Source: Alphaproteobacteria bacterium (lineage in GTDB: Bacteria; Pseudomonadota; Alphaproteobacteria; Micropepsales; Micropepsaceae). Taken from it: DNA of 64,000 bases. The DNA lies in the NCBI GenBank assembly GCA_019247845.1, contig JAFBAL010000019.1, forward strand, positions 1 to 64,000, given 5' to 3'. A program made the position numbers and the translations under genes. The notes under the pieces were generated by a model. The model saw only the letters and a program-made list of their open reading frames with translations, did not search any database and was not told the origin of the DNA. This document shows positions 31,423-40,702 of this stretch, one piece after another. The first letter of the stretch is position 1. Every line of letters begins with the position of its first letter.

Positions 31423-31878
31423 ATGTCCTCCCACCACGCCACCATCGCCTGGACGCGTATGTCGGCCGACTTCACCTACGACACCTACAACCGCGCGCAT
31501 GAGGTGCGCTTCAAGTCCGGCGCCATCGTGCTGCCCGCCTCCTCCGCGCCCGCGTTCAAGGGCGATGCCGAGCGCGTCGATCCCGAGGAGGCCTTCGTCG
31601 CCGCGCTGTCCTCCTGCCACATGCTGACGTTCCTGGCGATCTGCGCGCGCAAGCGCATCACGGTCGAATCCTACGACGACGACGCCGAGGGCTGGCTCGA
31701 GAAAGGCGCCGACGGCAAGCTGTGGATGACGCGCGTGACGCTGAGGCCCCGCGTCACATTCGCACCCGGCGCCACGGTCGATGCCGCCACGCTCGACCAC
31801 ATCCACCACAAATCCCACGAAGACTGCTTCATCGCGAGCTCGGTCAAGACCCAAGTGACCGTCGAGCCACAGGTGTGA
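31423..31878 (+). CDS. OsmC-family peroxide reductase
   Basis: 151-residue thiol peroxidase-like protein of the OsmC/Ohr fold that reduces organic hydroperoxides. Both conserved redox cysteines are present: Cys in VAALSSCHMLTFLAICARKR and Cys in HHKSHEDCFIASSV, spaced as in OsmC-type proteins. ATG 31423 begins before the first strand (HATIAWTRMSADFTYDTYNR). The stop TGA lies in the perfect palindrome GTGACGTCAC. Likely dimeric and cytoplasmic. Confidence 0.9.
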   Translation: MSSHHATIAWTRMSADFTYDTYNRAHEVRFKSGAIVLPASSAPAFKGDAERVDPEEAFVAALSSCHMLTFLAICARKRITVESYDDDAEGWLEKGADGKLWMTRVTLRPRVTFAPGATVDAATLDHIHHKSHEDCFIASSVKTQVTVEPQV

Positions 31879-31944
31879 CGTCACGTTAACCGCCTACCCT
31901 GCCGCCGCTTGCACCGCGTGGGACCTGCGCGCGATAATGGCCTC

Positions 31945-32337
31945 ATGTACGAACGCTCGACCCGTGGCATCCGCGTGGCGGTGAGGCCGGCCTTCCTCGA
32001 CGATCAGTCCGATCCCGACGAAGGCCAGTTCCTCTGGTCCTACACGGTCACCATCGAGAACAAGGGGCAGGAACCGGTCCAGCTGCTCTCGCGCTACTGG
32101 CATATCACCGACGGCTTCGGCCGCGCGCAGGAAGTGCGCGGTCCGGGCGTCGTCGGCTCGCAGCCCGTCATCGCGCCGGGCCAGGCCTTCGAATACACCA
32201 GCGGTTGTCCGCTGCCGACCTCGTCCGGCCACATGATGGGCCGCTACCAGATGCGCACCGCCTCCGGCGAGGCCTTCGAGGCCGAGATCCCGGCTTTCCT
32301 GCTTGAAAGTCCGCACGAGCGCCGCCAAATTCACTAG
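31945..32337 (+). CDS. apaG: ApaG protein
   Basis: 130-residue single FN3-like ApaG domain. Seen: [86 protein letters not shown], all diagnostic. ApaG is associated with Co2+ resistance and diadenosine tetraphosphate levels; its exact activity is unclear. It is 66 nt after the OsmC gene and 23 nt before folE, so may be cotranscribed with folE. Confidence 0.95.
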   Translation: MYERSTRGIRVAVRPAFLDDQSDPDEGQFLWSYTVTIENKGQEPVQLLSRYWHITDGFGRAQEVRGPGVVGSQPVIAPGQAFEYTSGCPLPTSSGHMMGRYQMRTASGEAFEAEIPAFLLESPHERRQIH

Positions 32338-32360
32338 GCGGTGCCGAGTTTCATCAGGCA

Positions 32361-33005
32361 ATGAACGACACGCCCAAGGTCACGACCTTCTGCACCAAGC
32401 AGGCCAAGCCGTCCGAGCCGCGCCCGTCGCGCGAGGAGGCCGAACGCGCCATCCGCACGCTTCTGCTCTGGGCCGGCGACGACCCGGCGCGCGAGGGCCT
32501 GCGCGACACGCCCGCCCGCGTCGCACGCGCCTATGAGGACTGGTTCTCGGGCTACGACGAAGACCCGGAAGAGTTCCTGAAGCGCACCTTCGAGGAAGTC
32601 GAAGGCTACGACGACATGATCGTGCTCAAGGACATCCGCTTCGAGAGCCATTGCGAGCACCACCTGGCGCCGATCATCGGCCGCGTGCATGTCGGCTACC
32701 TGCCCAACAACAAGGTGGTCGGCATCTCCAAGCTCGCGCGCGTGGTCGAGGCCTATGCGCGACGCCTCCAGGTTCAGGAGAAGATGAACGCGCAGATCGC
32801 CCATTGCATCCAGCACGTGCTCGAGCCCAAGGGCGTGGCGGTGGTGATCGAGGCGACGCATCAATGCATGACGACGCGCGGCGTGCACAAGACCGGCGTC
32901 TCGATGGTGACCTCGGCGATGCACGGCGAGTTCCGCAAGAACCCGCTGACGCGGCGCGAGTTCCTGAGCGTGATCGGCAACCCGGCCTCCAGCGTCGACG
33001 GCTGA
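32361..33005 (+). CDS. folE: GTP cyclohydrolase I
   Basis: 214-residue enzyme converting GTP to 7,8-dihydroneopterin triphosphate, the first step of folate synthesis. Zinc and active-site residues are visible: Cys and His in [37 protein letters not shown] with the second Cys, and SRK-type [17 protein letters not shown]. Full length for the type IA enzyme. It is followed 10 nt later by argE on the same strand. Confidence 0.97.
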   Translation: MNDTPKVTTFCTKQAKPSEPRPSREEAERAIRTLLLWAGDDPAREGLRDTPARVARAYEDWFSGYDEDPEEFLKRTFEEVEGYDDMIVLKDIRFESHCEHHLAPIIGRVHVGYLPNNKVVGISKLARVVEAYARRLQVQEKMNAQIAHCIQHVLEPKGVAVVIEATHQCMTTRGVHKTGVSMVTSAMHGEFRKNPLTRREFLSVIGNPASSVDG

Positions 33006-33015
33006 GGACCACGCG

Positions 33016-34164
33016 ATGGACGCGCCCGGGATGGATACGCTTGGGCACCTGAAGCGTCTCATCGCCTTCGACACGACGAGCAGGCTTTCCAACCTCGCGC
33101 TGATCGACGACGTGCAGGCGATGCTGGAAGCGGCCGGCGCGCGCTGCCGCCGCTCCTACAACGCCGAGAAGACCAAGGCCAATCTTTTCGCGACCTTCGG
33201 CCCGGAAGGCGACGGCGGCTACGTGCTCTCAGGACATACCGACGTCGTGCCGGTCGACGGCCAGGACTGGTCGAGCGATCCGTTCAGGGCGGAAGTGCGC
33301 GGCGACAAGCTCTATGGCCGCGGCGCCTGCGACATGAAGGGGTTCGTGGCCTGCGCGCTGGCGCTGGTGCCCGAGATCGCGGCGGCCAAACTGAAGCGGC
33401 CGATCCACCTCGCGCTCTCCTACGACGAAGAGGTGGGCTGCGCCGGCGTGCCGCGGCTGATCGAGGACCTGGAAGAGAAGCCCGCGCTCGCCATCATCGG
33501 CGAGCCGACGCTCATGAAAGTGGTCGGCGCGCATAAGGGCGGCACTTCGGTGCGCACGCGCTGCCGCGGTCTCGAAGGCCATTCCAGCGCGCCGCACAAG
33601 GGCGCCAGCGCGGTGATGATGGCGGGCGAGTTCATCGCCGCGCTCGCGCGCGTCGGCGTCGAGCTGCAAGGCGACACCGATGCGCGCTTCGATCCGCCCT
33701 ACACCACGACGCAGGCGAACGTCGTGCATGGCGGCACCGCGCTCAACATCCTGGCGCGCGAGGCGACGGTCACCTGGGAATGCCGCCCGCTGCCCGGCCG
33801 CGATCCGCTGGCCGTGGTCGGGCGCATGCGCGAGATCGTCGAGAGCGACATCCTGCCGAAATATGCGAAAGGCGCGCCCGAGGCCGGCTTCGACACCACC
33901 GTGATGACGAGCTATCCCGGCCTGGCGCTCGACATGGACTCGCCCGCGGTGGCGCTGGCGCGCGAGCTCAGCGGCGCGAATGCCGTCGAGACCGCCGCCT
34001 ACGGCACCGAGGCCGGACACTTCGCCCGCGCCGGCATCCCTTCGGTCATCTGTGGCCCCGGCTCCATCGAACAGGCCCACAAGGCCGACGAGTTCGTGGC
34101 CTTGAGCGAGCTCGCGGCGTGCGACGCGTTCCTGCGCAAGGTCGTGGCGAAGGCGGCGGATTAA
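33016..34164 (+). CDS. argE: Acetylornithine deacetylase
   Basis: 382-residue M20-family metallohydrolase releasing acetate from N-acetylornithine in arginine synthesis. Two-metal site residues are seen in LSGHTDVVPVDG, GRGACDMKGFVACAL and SYDEEVGCAGV (catalytic Glu-Glu), with a dimerisation domain after GGTSVRTRC. The final EAGHFARAGIPSVICGPG gives the last His ligand region. Overall style fits ArgE better than DapE. ATG 33016 has GAGG upstream; ATG 33031 is an alternative. Confidence 0.9.
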   Translation: MDAPGMDTLGHLKRLIAFDTTSRLSNLALIDDVQAMLEAAGARCRRSYNAEKTKANLFATFGPEGDGGYVLSGHTDVVPVDGQDWSSDPFRAEVRGDKLYGRGACDMKGFVACALALVPEIAAAKLKRPIHLALSYDEEVGCAGVPRLIEDLEEKPALAIIGEPTLMKVVGAHKGGTSVRTRCRGLEGHSSAPHKGASAVMMAGEFIAALARVGVELQGDTDARFDPPYTTTQANVVHGGTALNILAREATVTWECRPLPGRDPLAVVGRMREIVESDILPKYAKGAPEAGFDTTVMTSYPGLALDMDSPAVALARELSGANAVETAAYGTEAGHFARAGIPSVICGPGSIEQAHKADEFVALSELAACDAFLRKVVAKAAD

Positions 34165-34172
34165 GCGCCAGT

Positions 34173-34285
34173 CTTATCCTCCCCGTTCACGGGGAGGTGG
34201 CGCGCTCGACATCGGTCGCGCGTCACGGAGAGGGCCCCTCCGCCTCGCTGCGCTCGGCACCGCCCCGCTTCGCAGGGAGGACAAG
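34173..34285. repeat. Dispersed palindromic element, family B copy 1
   Basis: A 113-bp element starting CTTATCCTCCCC with a CCCCGTTCACGGGG hairpin, a variable middle, then CGCCTCGCTGCGCTCGGCA and GGGAGGACAAG. The ends are inverted repeats. It fills the gap between argE and the convergent hslO. Copy 2 at 40575-40688 shares both ends and the core. Confidence 0.85.
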
Positions 34286-34287
34286 TA

Positions 34288-35175
34288 TCATAGCTCGATC
34301 TCGTGCACCGTGCCGCAGAACTCGCAGCGCGCGCGGATCACGCCGTCGGGATCGGCGAGGCCGGCGCGCTCCTCCGGCGTATACGAGCGCAGCACGGTGG
34401 CGATGCGCTCGGGATCGCATTCGCAGCGGAACGCGATCCTCTCGGCGGGCAGCACGCGCACCTCGTCCTCGTTGAACAGCCGCCACAGCAGCGTTTCGCC
34501 GGGCAGCGTGGTGTCGAGCAGCTCGAGATCCTCGGTCGTCTTCAGATGCATCACCAGCCGCTCCCAATCGTCCTCGGAGCGTTTCGCGTCGGGCGTCACC
34601 TGCAGCATGATGCCGGCGGCGCGCCATTGCGGACCCTGCTTGCCCGCCTCGTAGAGCGGCCCCGCGGCGAGGCGCAGCGCGGTCGGCAGCTGCTCGGAGC
34701 GCATGAAATAGGCTTCCGCCGACGCGGCGATGCCGTCGGGCGCCAGCGCGACGATGCCCTGATAGGTCTGTCCGCCGGTGCGCGGCTCGATGGTGATGGC
34801 GAGCGAGCCGGCGCCGACGAGCTTCTCGAACGCCGTCTCGGTCGCGCCGTCCCGGAAGCGCGCGAAGCCGCGCACGCCTTTGGGCCTGCCGTCGTCGGCG
34901 CCGTAGTAATCAGCCGCGACGAGGTCGAGCGGACCGTTGCTCTTGGTCTGCACCGTCAATCGCCCGTCGAGCTTGAGCGCGGTGCCCAAGATCACGCTCA
35001 GCGCCAAGGTCTCGCCCAGCACCCGCGACGGCGCCTCGGGCAGCGCATGAGCGCTCAAGGCGCGCGCCGAAGCCGCGTCGAGCCGTACCAGCCGTCCGCG
35101 AACGCCGGCCGCCGGAAGGTCGAAGGGCAGGACGAAATCGCCCGCCGGCGCGGGCACGTGACCTTCAGCCGACAT
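34288..35175 (-). CDS. hslO: Hsp33 redox-regulated chaperone
   Basis: 295-residue chaperone that unfolds and holds client proteins when oxidised. The C-terminal zinc site is complete: C-E-C in FRCECDPERIATVL, then C-E-F-C in RARCEFCGTVHEIEL, a C-x-C-x(n)-C-x2-C arrangement. The N-terminal domain begins near DDFVLPFDLPAAGVRGRLVRLD-type sequence and is normal length. ATG lies 2 nt after the stop of the SDR gene, so it is translated after ndk-SDR-hslO on one transcript. Confidence 0.94.
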   Translation of the reverse strand: MSAEGHVPAPAGDFVLPFDLPAAGVRGRLVRLDAASARALSAHALPEAPSRVLGETLALSVILGTALKLDGRLTVQTKSNGPLDLVAADYYGADDGRPKGVRGFARFRDGATETAFEKLVGAGSLAITIEPRTGGQTYQGIVALAPDGIAASAEAYFMRSEQLPTALRLAAGPLYEAGKQGPQWRAAGIMLQVTPDAKRSEDDWERLVMHLKTTEDLELLDTTLPGETLLWRLFNEDEVRVLPAERIAFRCECDPERIATVLRSYTPEERAGLADPDGVIRARCEFCGTVHEIEL

Positions 35176-35177
35176 CG

Positions 35178-35993
35178 CTATTGCCCCACACCGGCGATCT
35201 TCGCCGAGACGTCCCACAGCCGCTTGGCATCGGCGTCGCTCTGCGCCTCGCGGGTGGGCGACGCCGGCTTGCATTTGACGTAATAGCCGCCGCTCTTGCC
35301 CTCCACCTCGGGCGAGGACGCCAGGTAGACGATGGTCTTGGCGCCCTCTTCCGGCGACAGCGCCACCGTCGGCTTGCCGAGCTTGATGACGAACTGGAAG
35401 AGGCCGCCGCTCGAGTCGCCGAAGCGCGTGGCGACGAAGCCAGGATGCAGGCAATTGGCGGCGATGCCGCTGCCTTCGAGCCGGTGCGCGAGCTCGCGGT
35501 TGAACAGGATGTTGCAGAGCTTCGATTTTCCGTAGACGGAGAATGCGCTGTAGCGCCTCTCGCTCTGCAGGTCGTCGAAGTCGAGCCGCTGGCCGCGATG
35601 CGCGTCGGACGCCGTCGAGACGATGCGTCCGCCCGCCTTCATCTTGGGCAGCAGCAGGTTCGTGACCGTGAAATAAGCCATGTGGTTGACGGCGAAGGTC
35701 ATCTCGAGACCGTCCGCCGTGACCTGGCGCTTGCCGAACAGCGCCCCCGCATTGTTGATCAGCACGTCGACCTCGCCCTCGATCTCGGAGGCCACGCGCT
35801 TCATCTCGGAGAGACGCGACAGGTCGGCGATGTGGGCGGTGTGACCGCTGCCGGCAAGCTTGGCCAAGGTCGCCGTCACGCGCTCGGGATCGCGCGCGAT
35901 CAGCACGATGCGCGCGCCCCGCTCCGCGAGCCGGATGGCGGCGACCTCGCCGATGCCGGAGGTGCCGCCCGTGATGACGACGGTCTTGCTCAG
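35178..35993 (-). CDS. Short-chain dehydrogenase with an apparent CTG start
   Basis: 271-residue SDR of the retinol-dehydrogenase-like type. The cofactor loop [11 protein letters not shown], and catalytic Y-G-K-S-K are present. The Rossmann start SKTVVITGG follows immediately on a CTG that overlaps the ndk stop as CTGA; no ATG, GTG or TTG lies in frame between the upstream gene and the glycine loop, and starting at the first GTG (35906) would delete the cofactor site. A CTG start with translational coupling is therefore inferred; an undetected base error is the alternative. Substrate unknown. Confidence 0.8.
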   Translation of the reverse strand: MSKTVVITGGTSGIGEVAAIRLAERGARIVLIARDPERVTATLAKLAGSGHTAHIADLSRLSEMKRVASEIEGEVDVLINNAGALFGKRQVTADGLEMTFAVNHMAYFTVTNLLLPKMKAGGRIVSTASDAHRGQRLDFDDLQSERRYSAFSVYGKSKLCNILFNRELAHRLEGSGIAANCLHPGFVATRFGDSSGGLFQFVIKLGKPTVALSPEEGAKTIVYLASSPEVEGKSGGYYVKCKPASPTREAQSDADAKRLWDVSAKIAGVGQ

Positions 35994-36412
35994 CCCACGA
36001 TCTCCAGATCCGAGAAGAAGAACTTGATCTCGTTCGCGGCGGTCTCGGGCGCGTCGGAGCCGTGCACCGAGTTCGCCTCGATGGACTCGGCGAAGTCCTT
36101 GCGGATGGTGCCCGCGGCGGCATTGGCCGGATTGGTCGCGCCCATGACTTCGCGGTTCTTGGCGATGGCGCTGTCGCCTTCCAGCACCTGGACCACCACC
36201 GGACCCGAGGTCATGAAATCGACGAGGCTGCGGAAGAACGGACGCTCGCTGTGCACGCCGTAGAACGCCTCGGCCTGTGCCGTCGACAGCCGCATGCGGC
36301 GCGAAGCGATGACGCGCAGGCCCGCCTTCTCGAACCGGTCGACGATGGCGCCGGTCAGGTTGCGCCGGGTGGCATCCGGCTTGATGATGGAAAGCGTGCG
36401 CTCGACGGCCAT
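35990..36412 (-). CDS. ndk: Nucleoside diphosphate kinase
   Basis: 140-residue NDP kinase balancing nucleoside triphosphates. [13 protein letters not shown] begins the protein and the catalytic histidine lies in [16 protein letters not shown], the nearly invariant motif. Full family length. It heads the ndk-SDR-hslO unit; its TGA overlaps the CTG of the SDR gene. It diverges from the nitrilase gene over 51 bp. Confidence 0.97.
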   Translation of the reverse strand: MAVERTLSIIKPDATRRNLTGAIVDRFEKAGLRVIASRRMRLSTAQAEAFYGVHSERPFFRSLVDFMTSGPVVVQVLEGDSAIAKNREVMGATNPANAAAGTIRKDFAESIEANSVHGSDAPETAANEIKFFFSDLEIVG

Positions 36413-36463
36413 GCTAGTCTCCGGAAGGTGGTTGGAAGCGTGGCCTTATAGGGGAGCGGATCG

Positions 36464-37330
36464 ATGGTCAAGGTGGCCGTGGTGCAGGCCGGATCGGTGC
36501 TTTTCGACACGCCGGCGACGTTGAAAAAACTGCAACAATTCGCGCGGGACGCGGCCGCCGAAGGCGCCAGGCTGATCCTGTTCCCGGAAGCCTTCGTCGG
36601 CGGCTATCCCAAGGGCGAAAGCTTCGGCGCGGTGGTGGGCTCGCGCTCGCCGGAAGGCCGCGATGCGTTCGGCCGCTATTTCGACGGCGCCGTCGCGGTG
36701 CCGGGGCCCGAGACCGCCGCCGTCGGCGAGACCGCGGCGGCGCTGGGCGTCCACATCGTCACCGGCGCGATCGAGCGCCACGGCGGCACGCTTTATTGCA
36801 CCGTGCTGCATTTCGACGAGACCGGCGCGCTGATCGGACGGCGCCGCAAGCTGATGCCGACCGCGAGCGAGCGGCTCATCTGGGGCATGGGCGACGGCTC
36901 GACGCTCGACGTGATCGCGACGCCGCACGGCAAGGTCGCCTCGGTGATCTGCTGGGAGAACTACATGCCGATGCTGCGCATGGCGATGTATGCGGGCGGC
37001 GTCGAGCTCTATTGCGCGCCGACCGTCGACGACCGCGACAGCTGGCAGACGACGATGCGCCACATCGCGCTGGAGGGACGCTGCTTCGTGCTCACCGCCG
37101 TGCAATACACGCAAGGCAACGCGCCGATCCGCGGCGGCAGCGCGATCTACGGCCCGCTGGGCGAGGAGCTCGCCGCTCCCGTCTATGGCCGCGAAGCGGT
37201 GCTGACGGCCGAGATCGACCTGGGCGCCATCGCGCGCGGCAAATACGATCTCGACGTCGCGGGCCACTACGCGCGTCCCGACGTCTTCACGCTGCACGTC
37301 GACCGCCGCGCGAAGACGGCGGTGGAGTAA
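36464..37330 (+). CDS. Nitrilase-family carbon-nitrogen hydrolase
   Basis: 288-residue amidase/nitrilase superfamily enzyme with the full Glu-Lys-Cys triad: LFPEAFVGGYPKG, RRRKLMPTASERLIWG and SVICWENYMPMLR. The E-R-x-x-W-G after the Lys and Cys-Trp-Glu-Asn are typical of true nitrilases (branch 1) making carboxylic acids from nitriles. The end HYARPDVFTL also fits that branch. No accessory genes nearby suggest a substrate. Confidence 0.9.
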   Translation: MVKVAVVQAGSVLFDTPATLKKLQQFARDAAAEGARLILFPEAFVGGYPKGESFGAVVGSRSPEGRDAFGRYFDGAVAVPGPETAAVGETAAALGVHIVTGAIERHGGTLYCTVLHFDETGALIGRRRKLMPTASERLIWGMGDGSTLDVIATPHGKVASVICWENYMPMLRMAMYAGGVELYCAPTVDDRDSWQTTMRHIALEGRCFVLTAVQYTQGNAPIRGGSAIYGPLGEELAAPVYGREAVLTAEIDLGAIARGKYDLDVAGHYARPDVFTLHVDRRAKTAVE

Positions 37331-37390
37331 TGCGTGCCCCAATTCGCTCTAGCCTCCTGCGGCGCGGTTTGTGCTATACGCCGCCCCGCC

Positions 37391-39265
37391 ATGCTGGTCA
37401 TCGACAACATCATCGTCCGCATCGCGGGCCGCGAGATCCTGAACGGCGCCGGCGCGACCCTGCCGGCGGGCCGGCGCATCGGGCTGGTCGGGCGCAACGG
37501 CGCGGGCAAGTCGACCCTGCTGAAGGTGATCTTGGGGACCCTCTCGACCGACCAGGGCGAGATCACCTGGCCCAAGGACTGGCGCATCGGCGCGGTGGCG
37601 CAGGAGGCGCCGAGCGGGCCGATCAGCCTGCTCGACACCGTGCTCGCCGCGGACAAAGAGCGCACCCACCTGCTCGCCCGCGCGGAAGCGGAGCACGACG
37701 CGCACAAGCTCGGCGACATCCATGCGCGGCTCGAGGCCATCGACGCCTATGCCGCGCCGGCGCGGGCCGCGAGCATCCTGGCGGGCCTGGGCTTCGACGC
37801 GCAGGACCAGCTGCGTCCCTGCTCGGAGTTCTCGGGCGGCTGGCGTATGCGCGTGGCGCTGGCCGCGATCCTGTTCTCCGCGCCCGATCTTTTGCTGCTC
37901 GACGAGCCGACGAACTATCTCGACCTCGAAGGCGTCTTGTGGCTCGAGGATTATTTGAAACGCTATCGCGGCAGCGTGATCGTGGTCAGCCACGACCGCG
38001 ACCTCCTGAACGCGGTCACCGAGTTCATCCTGCATCTGGAATACCAGAAGCTGACGCTCTACAGCGGCAACTACGACACCTTCGTCGAGACGCGCGCGAT
38101 GCGCCGCGCCAACGACCTCGCCTTCGCCAAGAAGCAGGAGGCCGCGCGCCAGCACATGCAGGCCTTCGTCGACCGCTTCAAGGCCAAGGCGTCCAAGGCG
38201 CGCCAGGCGCAGAGCCGCATGAAGATGCTCGAGCGGCTGCAGAAGGTGGAGGTGCCGCCGGACGAGTACATCGCGCCGATCCAGCTGCCCAAGCCGCTGA
38301 ACGCGAGCCCGCCGCTGATCACCCTCGACAAGGCGCAGGTCGGCTATGACGGGCGCGCGATATTGTCGGAGATCTCGCTGCGCTTCGATCCCGACGACCG
38401 CATCGCGCTGCTCGGCAAGAACGGCAACGGCAAGTCGACGCTCGCCAAGCTGCTGGTCGGCAAGCTAGACGAGATGGGCGGCGAGATCGTGCGCTCCAGG
38501 AAGATGATCCCGGGCTATTTCGCGCAGCACCAGCTCGACGAGATGGACCCGTCGATCACGCCGGTTCAGACGCTGGCGCGCTTCCGCCCGAAGATGACCG
38601 AGACCGAGCTGCGCACGCGGCTGGGCAGCATGGGGCTCACCGGCGACAAGGCGCTGACCCAGGTGGGATCGCTGTCGGGCGGCGAGCGGGCGCGGCTGAT
38701 GCTGACCTTGGCGACGCTCGACCGGCCGAACCTGCTCATCCTCGACGAGCCGACCAACCATCTCGATATCGACGCGCGCGAGGAGCTCTTGATGGCGCTC
38801 AACGATTTCGAGGGCGCGGTGATCCTGGTCAGCCACGACCGGCGCCTGATCGAAGCGACGATGGACCGCCTGCTGCTCGTGGCCGACGGCAAGGTCGAGC
38901 CGTTCGAAGGCGACCTCGACGACTATCGCCGCTTCCTGCTCTCCGGCGAGAACGTTCCGATGGCGCGCGCCGCCGAGGCGCCGAAACCGACCAAGGAAGA
39001 TGCGCGCCGCGAAGCCGCCGCCAGGCGCCAGGCGCTGCGGCCGCTCAAGGAGAAGATCGAGATCGCCGAAAGCCAGATGGCCGAGCTCAACAAGGAGATC
39101 GCCAAATACGACAAGTCGCTCGCCGATCCCCTGCTCTTCACCAAGGACCCGGCCAAGGGCAGCGCCGTCTCGAAGAAGCGCGCCGAAGCGATGCGCAAGC
39201 TCGAAGCCGCCGAGACGCGCTGGATGGCGGCGAGCGAGGAATACGAAGCCGCGATGGCGGAATAG
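37391..39265 (+). CDS. ABC-F family ATPase (Uup/EttA-like)
   Basis: 624-residue protein with two fused ABC ATPase domains and no membrane part, typical of ribosome-associated ABC-F factors. Walker A motifs: GRNGAGKST and GKNGNGKST; signature motifs: FSGGW and LSGGERARL; Walker B LLLDEPTNYLD and LILDEPTNHLD. A charged linker (ARQHMQAFVDRFKAKASKA) lies between, and a C-terminal coiled coil (about 530-624) is present as in Uup. ATG 37391 is chosen at the first strand MLVIDNI. A family-A hairpin repeat follows. Confidence 0.93.
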   Translation: MLVIDNIIVRIAGREILNGAGATLPAGRRIGLVGRNGAGKSTLLKVILGTLSTDQGEITWPKDWRIGAVAQEAPSGPISLLDTVLAADKERTHLLARAEAEHDAHKLGDIHARLEAIDAYAAPARAASILAGLGFDAQDQLRPCSEFSGGWRMRVALAAILFSAPDLLLLDEPTNYLDLEGVLWLEDYLKRYRGSVIVVSHDRDLLNAVTEFILHLEYQKLTLYSGNYDTFVETRAMRRANDLAFAKKQEAARQHMQAFVDRFKAKASKARQAQSRMKMLERLQKVEVPPDEYIAPIQLPKPLNASPPLITLDKAQVGYDGRAILSEISLRFDPDDRIALLGKNGNGKSTLAKLLVGKLDEMGGEIVRSRKMIPGYFAQHQLDEMDPSITPVQTLARFRPKMTETELRTRLGSMGLTGDKALTQVGSLSGGERARLMLTLATLDRPNLLILDEPTNHLDIDAREELLMALNDFEGAVILVSHDRRLIEATMDRLLLVADGKVEPFEGDLDDYRRFLLSGENVPMARAAEAPKPTKEDARREAAARRQALRPLKEKIEIAESQMAELNKEIAKYDKSLADPLLFTKDPAKGSAVSKKRAEAMRKLEAAETRWMAASEEYEAAMAE

Positions 39266-39276
39266 GCTGGAGCATT

Positions 39277-39328
39277 GTCATCCCCGGCGAGCATCGGCGC
39301 GATAGCGTCGATGCTCGCCGGGAATGAC
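39277..39328. repeat. Dispersed palindromic element, family A copy 2 (short form)
   Basis: GTCATCCCCGGCGAGCATCG (39277-39296) pairs with CGATGCTCGCCGGGAATGAC (39309-39328) with one mismatch around a 12-nt loop. The same TTGTCATYCCCGG/CCGGGRATGAC ends define the long copy at 22321-22455. Here it separates convergent ABC-F and TPR genes and would work as a terminator-like stem. Confidence 0.88.
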
Positions 39329-39337
39329 GACTTCTCT

Positions 39338-40102
39338 TCAAGCCCTCATCGCGCGCGAAGCGATGTCGCCCCATTCGCGCTGCGCCTTGCGGTAGCGCTG
39401 CGGCGCGCCGTCGAGGTTCTTGAGCACCTGGGCATAGGCCGCGCGCGCCTCGTCGCGGCGCCCCAGCCGGTCGAGCGCCTGGCCGAGCCGCGTCCGCGCC
39501 TCTTCGCCGGCGAAATAAGGCACCAGCCGCTGGTATTCGCCGACGGCCTCTTCGTCCTTGCCCTGCAGCTCGAGCGCGCGGGCATAGATCATATGCGCGT
39601 CCTGCGACGAGAAGCTCGGATCGGCCTTCTGCAGCGCGTCGAGCGAGGCCTGCGCGCCGGCGCCGTCGCCGTTCAGCATCTGCGCCCGCGCCAGCCCCAC
39701 CAGCAGCGCCGGATCGGTCGCGAACTGGCCCTGCAAAGCATTGCGATACAGCTCGATCGCGTCGCCATACTGCCCGCGCTGCAGGAGCTGCTCGGCCAGC
39801 GCGCGCTTGGCATCGACGCTGCCTACCATCTCCACCTCGCGCATCGCGGCGCGATAGTCCTTGTTGGGGTCGATGGCGCGCGCGGCGCCGCGGCGGAAGG
39901 TCTGCGCGCGGCGGCCGTGCAGAAGCTCGGGCACGATGACGAAGAAGAAATAGATCAGCGGCCCGATGCCGGGCAGGAACACCATCACGTAGATCCACGG
40001 AAAGACGTTGCCGGTGCGCACCGAATGCACCACGCAGAGCACGAGCAGCCCGAGCGCGATGAGGCCGATGGGAGACGTGAGATAGCCGAGCAGTCCGAAC
40101 AC
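39338..40102 (-). CDS. TPR-repeat membrane protein, 254 aa
   Basis: Membrane-anchored tetratricopeptide protein. Two N-terminal hydrophobic segments (LTSPIGLIALGLLVLCVVHS and PWIYVMVFLPGIGPLIYFFFVIV) are followed by a cytoplasmic TPR solenoid (AKRALAEQLLQRGQYGDAIELYRNAL, LLVGLARAQMLNGD and later units). Similar anchors with TPRs often act as scaffolds; partner unknown. The start is GTG 40102 with GGGAGA upstream, 11 nt after the holC stop, because the longer frame runs through holC in another frame. Confidence 0.75.
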   Translation of the reverse strand: MFGLLGYLTSPIGLIALGLLVLCVVHSVRTGNVFPWIYVMVFLPGIGPLIYFFFVIVPELLHGRRAQTFRRGAARAIDPNKDYRAAMREVEMVGSVDAKRALAEQLLQRGQYGDAIELYRNALQGQFATDPALLVGLARAQMLNGDGAGAQASLDALQKADPSFSSQDAHMIYARALELQGKDEEAVGEYQRLVPYFAGEEARTRLGQALDRLGRRDEARAAYAQVLKNLDGAPQRYRKAQREWGDIASRAMRA

Positions 40103-40113
40103 GCTTTTCTCCC

Positions 40114-40569
40114 TCAGCCCTGCTTCTCGAACTTGCCCGTGGCGCTTTCCTTCCAATAGGTGACGTCGTGGCCCGCGGACCTGGCGTCCTTCCAGGCCGT
40201 GCGCGCGGCTGCGAGCATCGATGCATCGCGCCCGTCGAACATGGTCACGACGCGCGTGAAGGCCGCCGCCGCGCCCCAATCCTGCGCCGCGCCGCCGACC
40301 AGGAAGAGGACGTCCGCCGCGTTGGGGTTGTCGTCCTCGACGGTGATCAGCACCGGCTGGCGCGCGCTGTCGCCGTCGCCGGCTTGCGCATGGGGCAGGA
40401 AGCTCGCGTCGTCATAGGTCCACAACAAGGTGTCGAGCGCCTCGGCGCGCTCGGCGGATTCGCAACGGATCAGCGCCCGCCAGCCGCGCTCGAGCGTGCG
40501 CTCGACGAGGCCCGGCAGCACGTCCTCCAGCGCGCGGCGCTCGAGATGATAGAACAGGGTTTCGGTCAT
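40114..40569 (-). CDS. holC: DNA polymerase III chi subunit
   Basis: 151-residue clamp-loader accessory subunit linking SSB to the holoenzyme. Seen: FYHLERRALEDVLPGLVERTLERGWRALIRC, LLWTYDDASFLPHAQAGD (the chi signature), PVLITVEDDNPNAADVLFLVGG. Full length. It is downstream of pepA in the same orientation, as in many Proteobacteria, but a repeat element now separates them. Confidence 0.93.
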   Translation of the reverse strand: MTETLFYHLERRALEDVLPGLVERTLERGWRALIRCESAERAEALDTLLWTYDDASFLPHAQAGDGDSARQPVLITVEDDNPNAADVLFLVGGAAQDWGAAAAFTRVVTMFDGRDASMLAAARTAWKDARSAGHDVTYWKESATGKFEKQG

Positions 40570-40574
40570 GTTCT

Positions 40575-40688
40575 CTTATCCTCCCCTGCGAAGCGGGGAG
40601 GTGGATGCGCCGCAACGCGGCGCAGACGGAGGGGGCCCCCTCCGCCTCGCTGCGCTCGGCACCTCCCCCGTAAACGGGGGAGGATAAG
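40575..40688. repeat. Dispersed palindromic element, family B copy 2
   Basis: 114 bp with perfect outer inverted ends (CTTATCCTCCCC and GGGGGAGGATAAG), a CCCCTGCGAAGCGGGG hairpin on the left and CCCCCGTAAACGGGGG on the right. The core CGCCTCGCTGCGCTCGGCA matches copy 1 (34173-34285). It lies between pepA and holC, both on the minus strand. Confidence 0.9.
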
Positions 40689-40702
40689 AAGAGCGCGCCT
40701 GC

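Noticed and set aside
39138..40226. Frame extending the TPR protein far upstream through holC
   Set aside because: The extension overlaps holC in another frame and lacks a ribosome site, whereas GTG 40102 has GGGAGA and begins at the first membrane helix.
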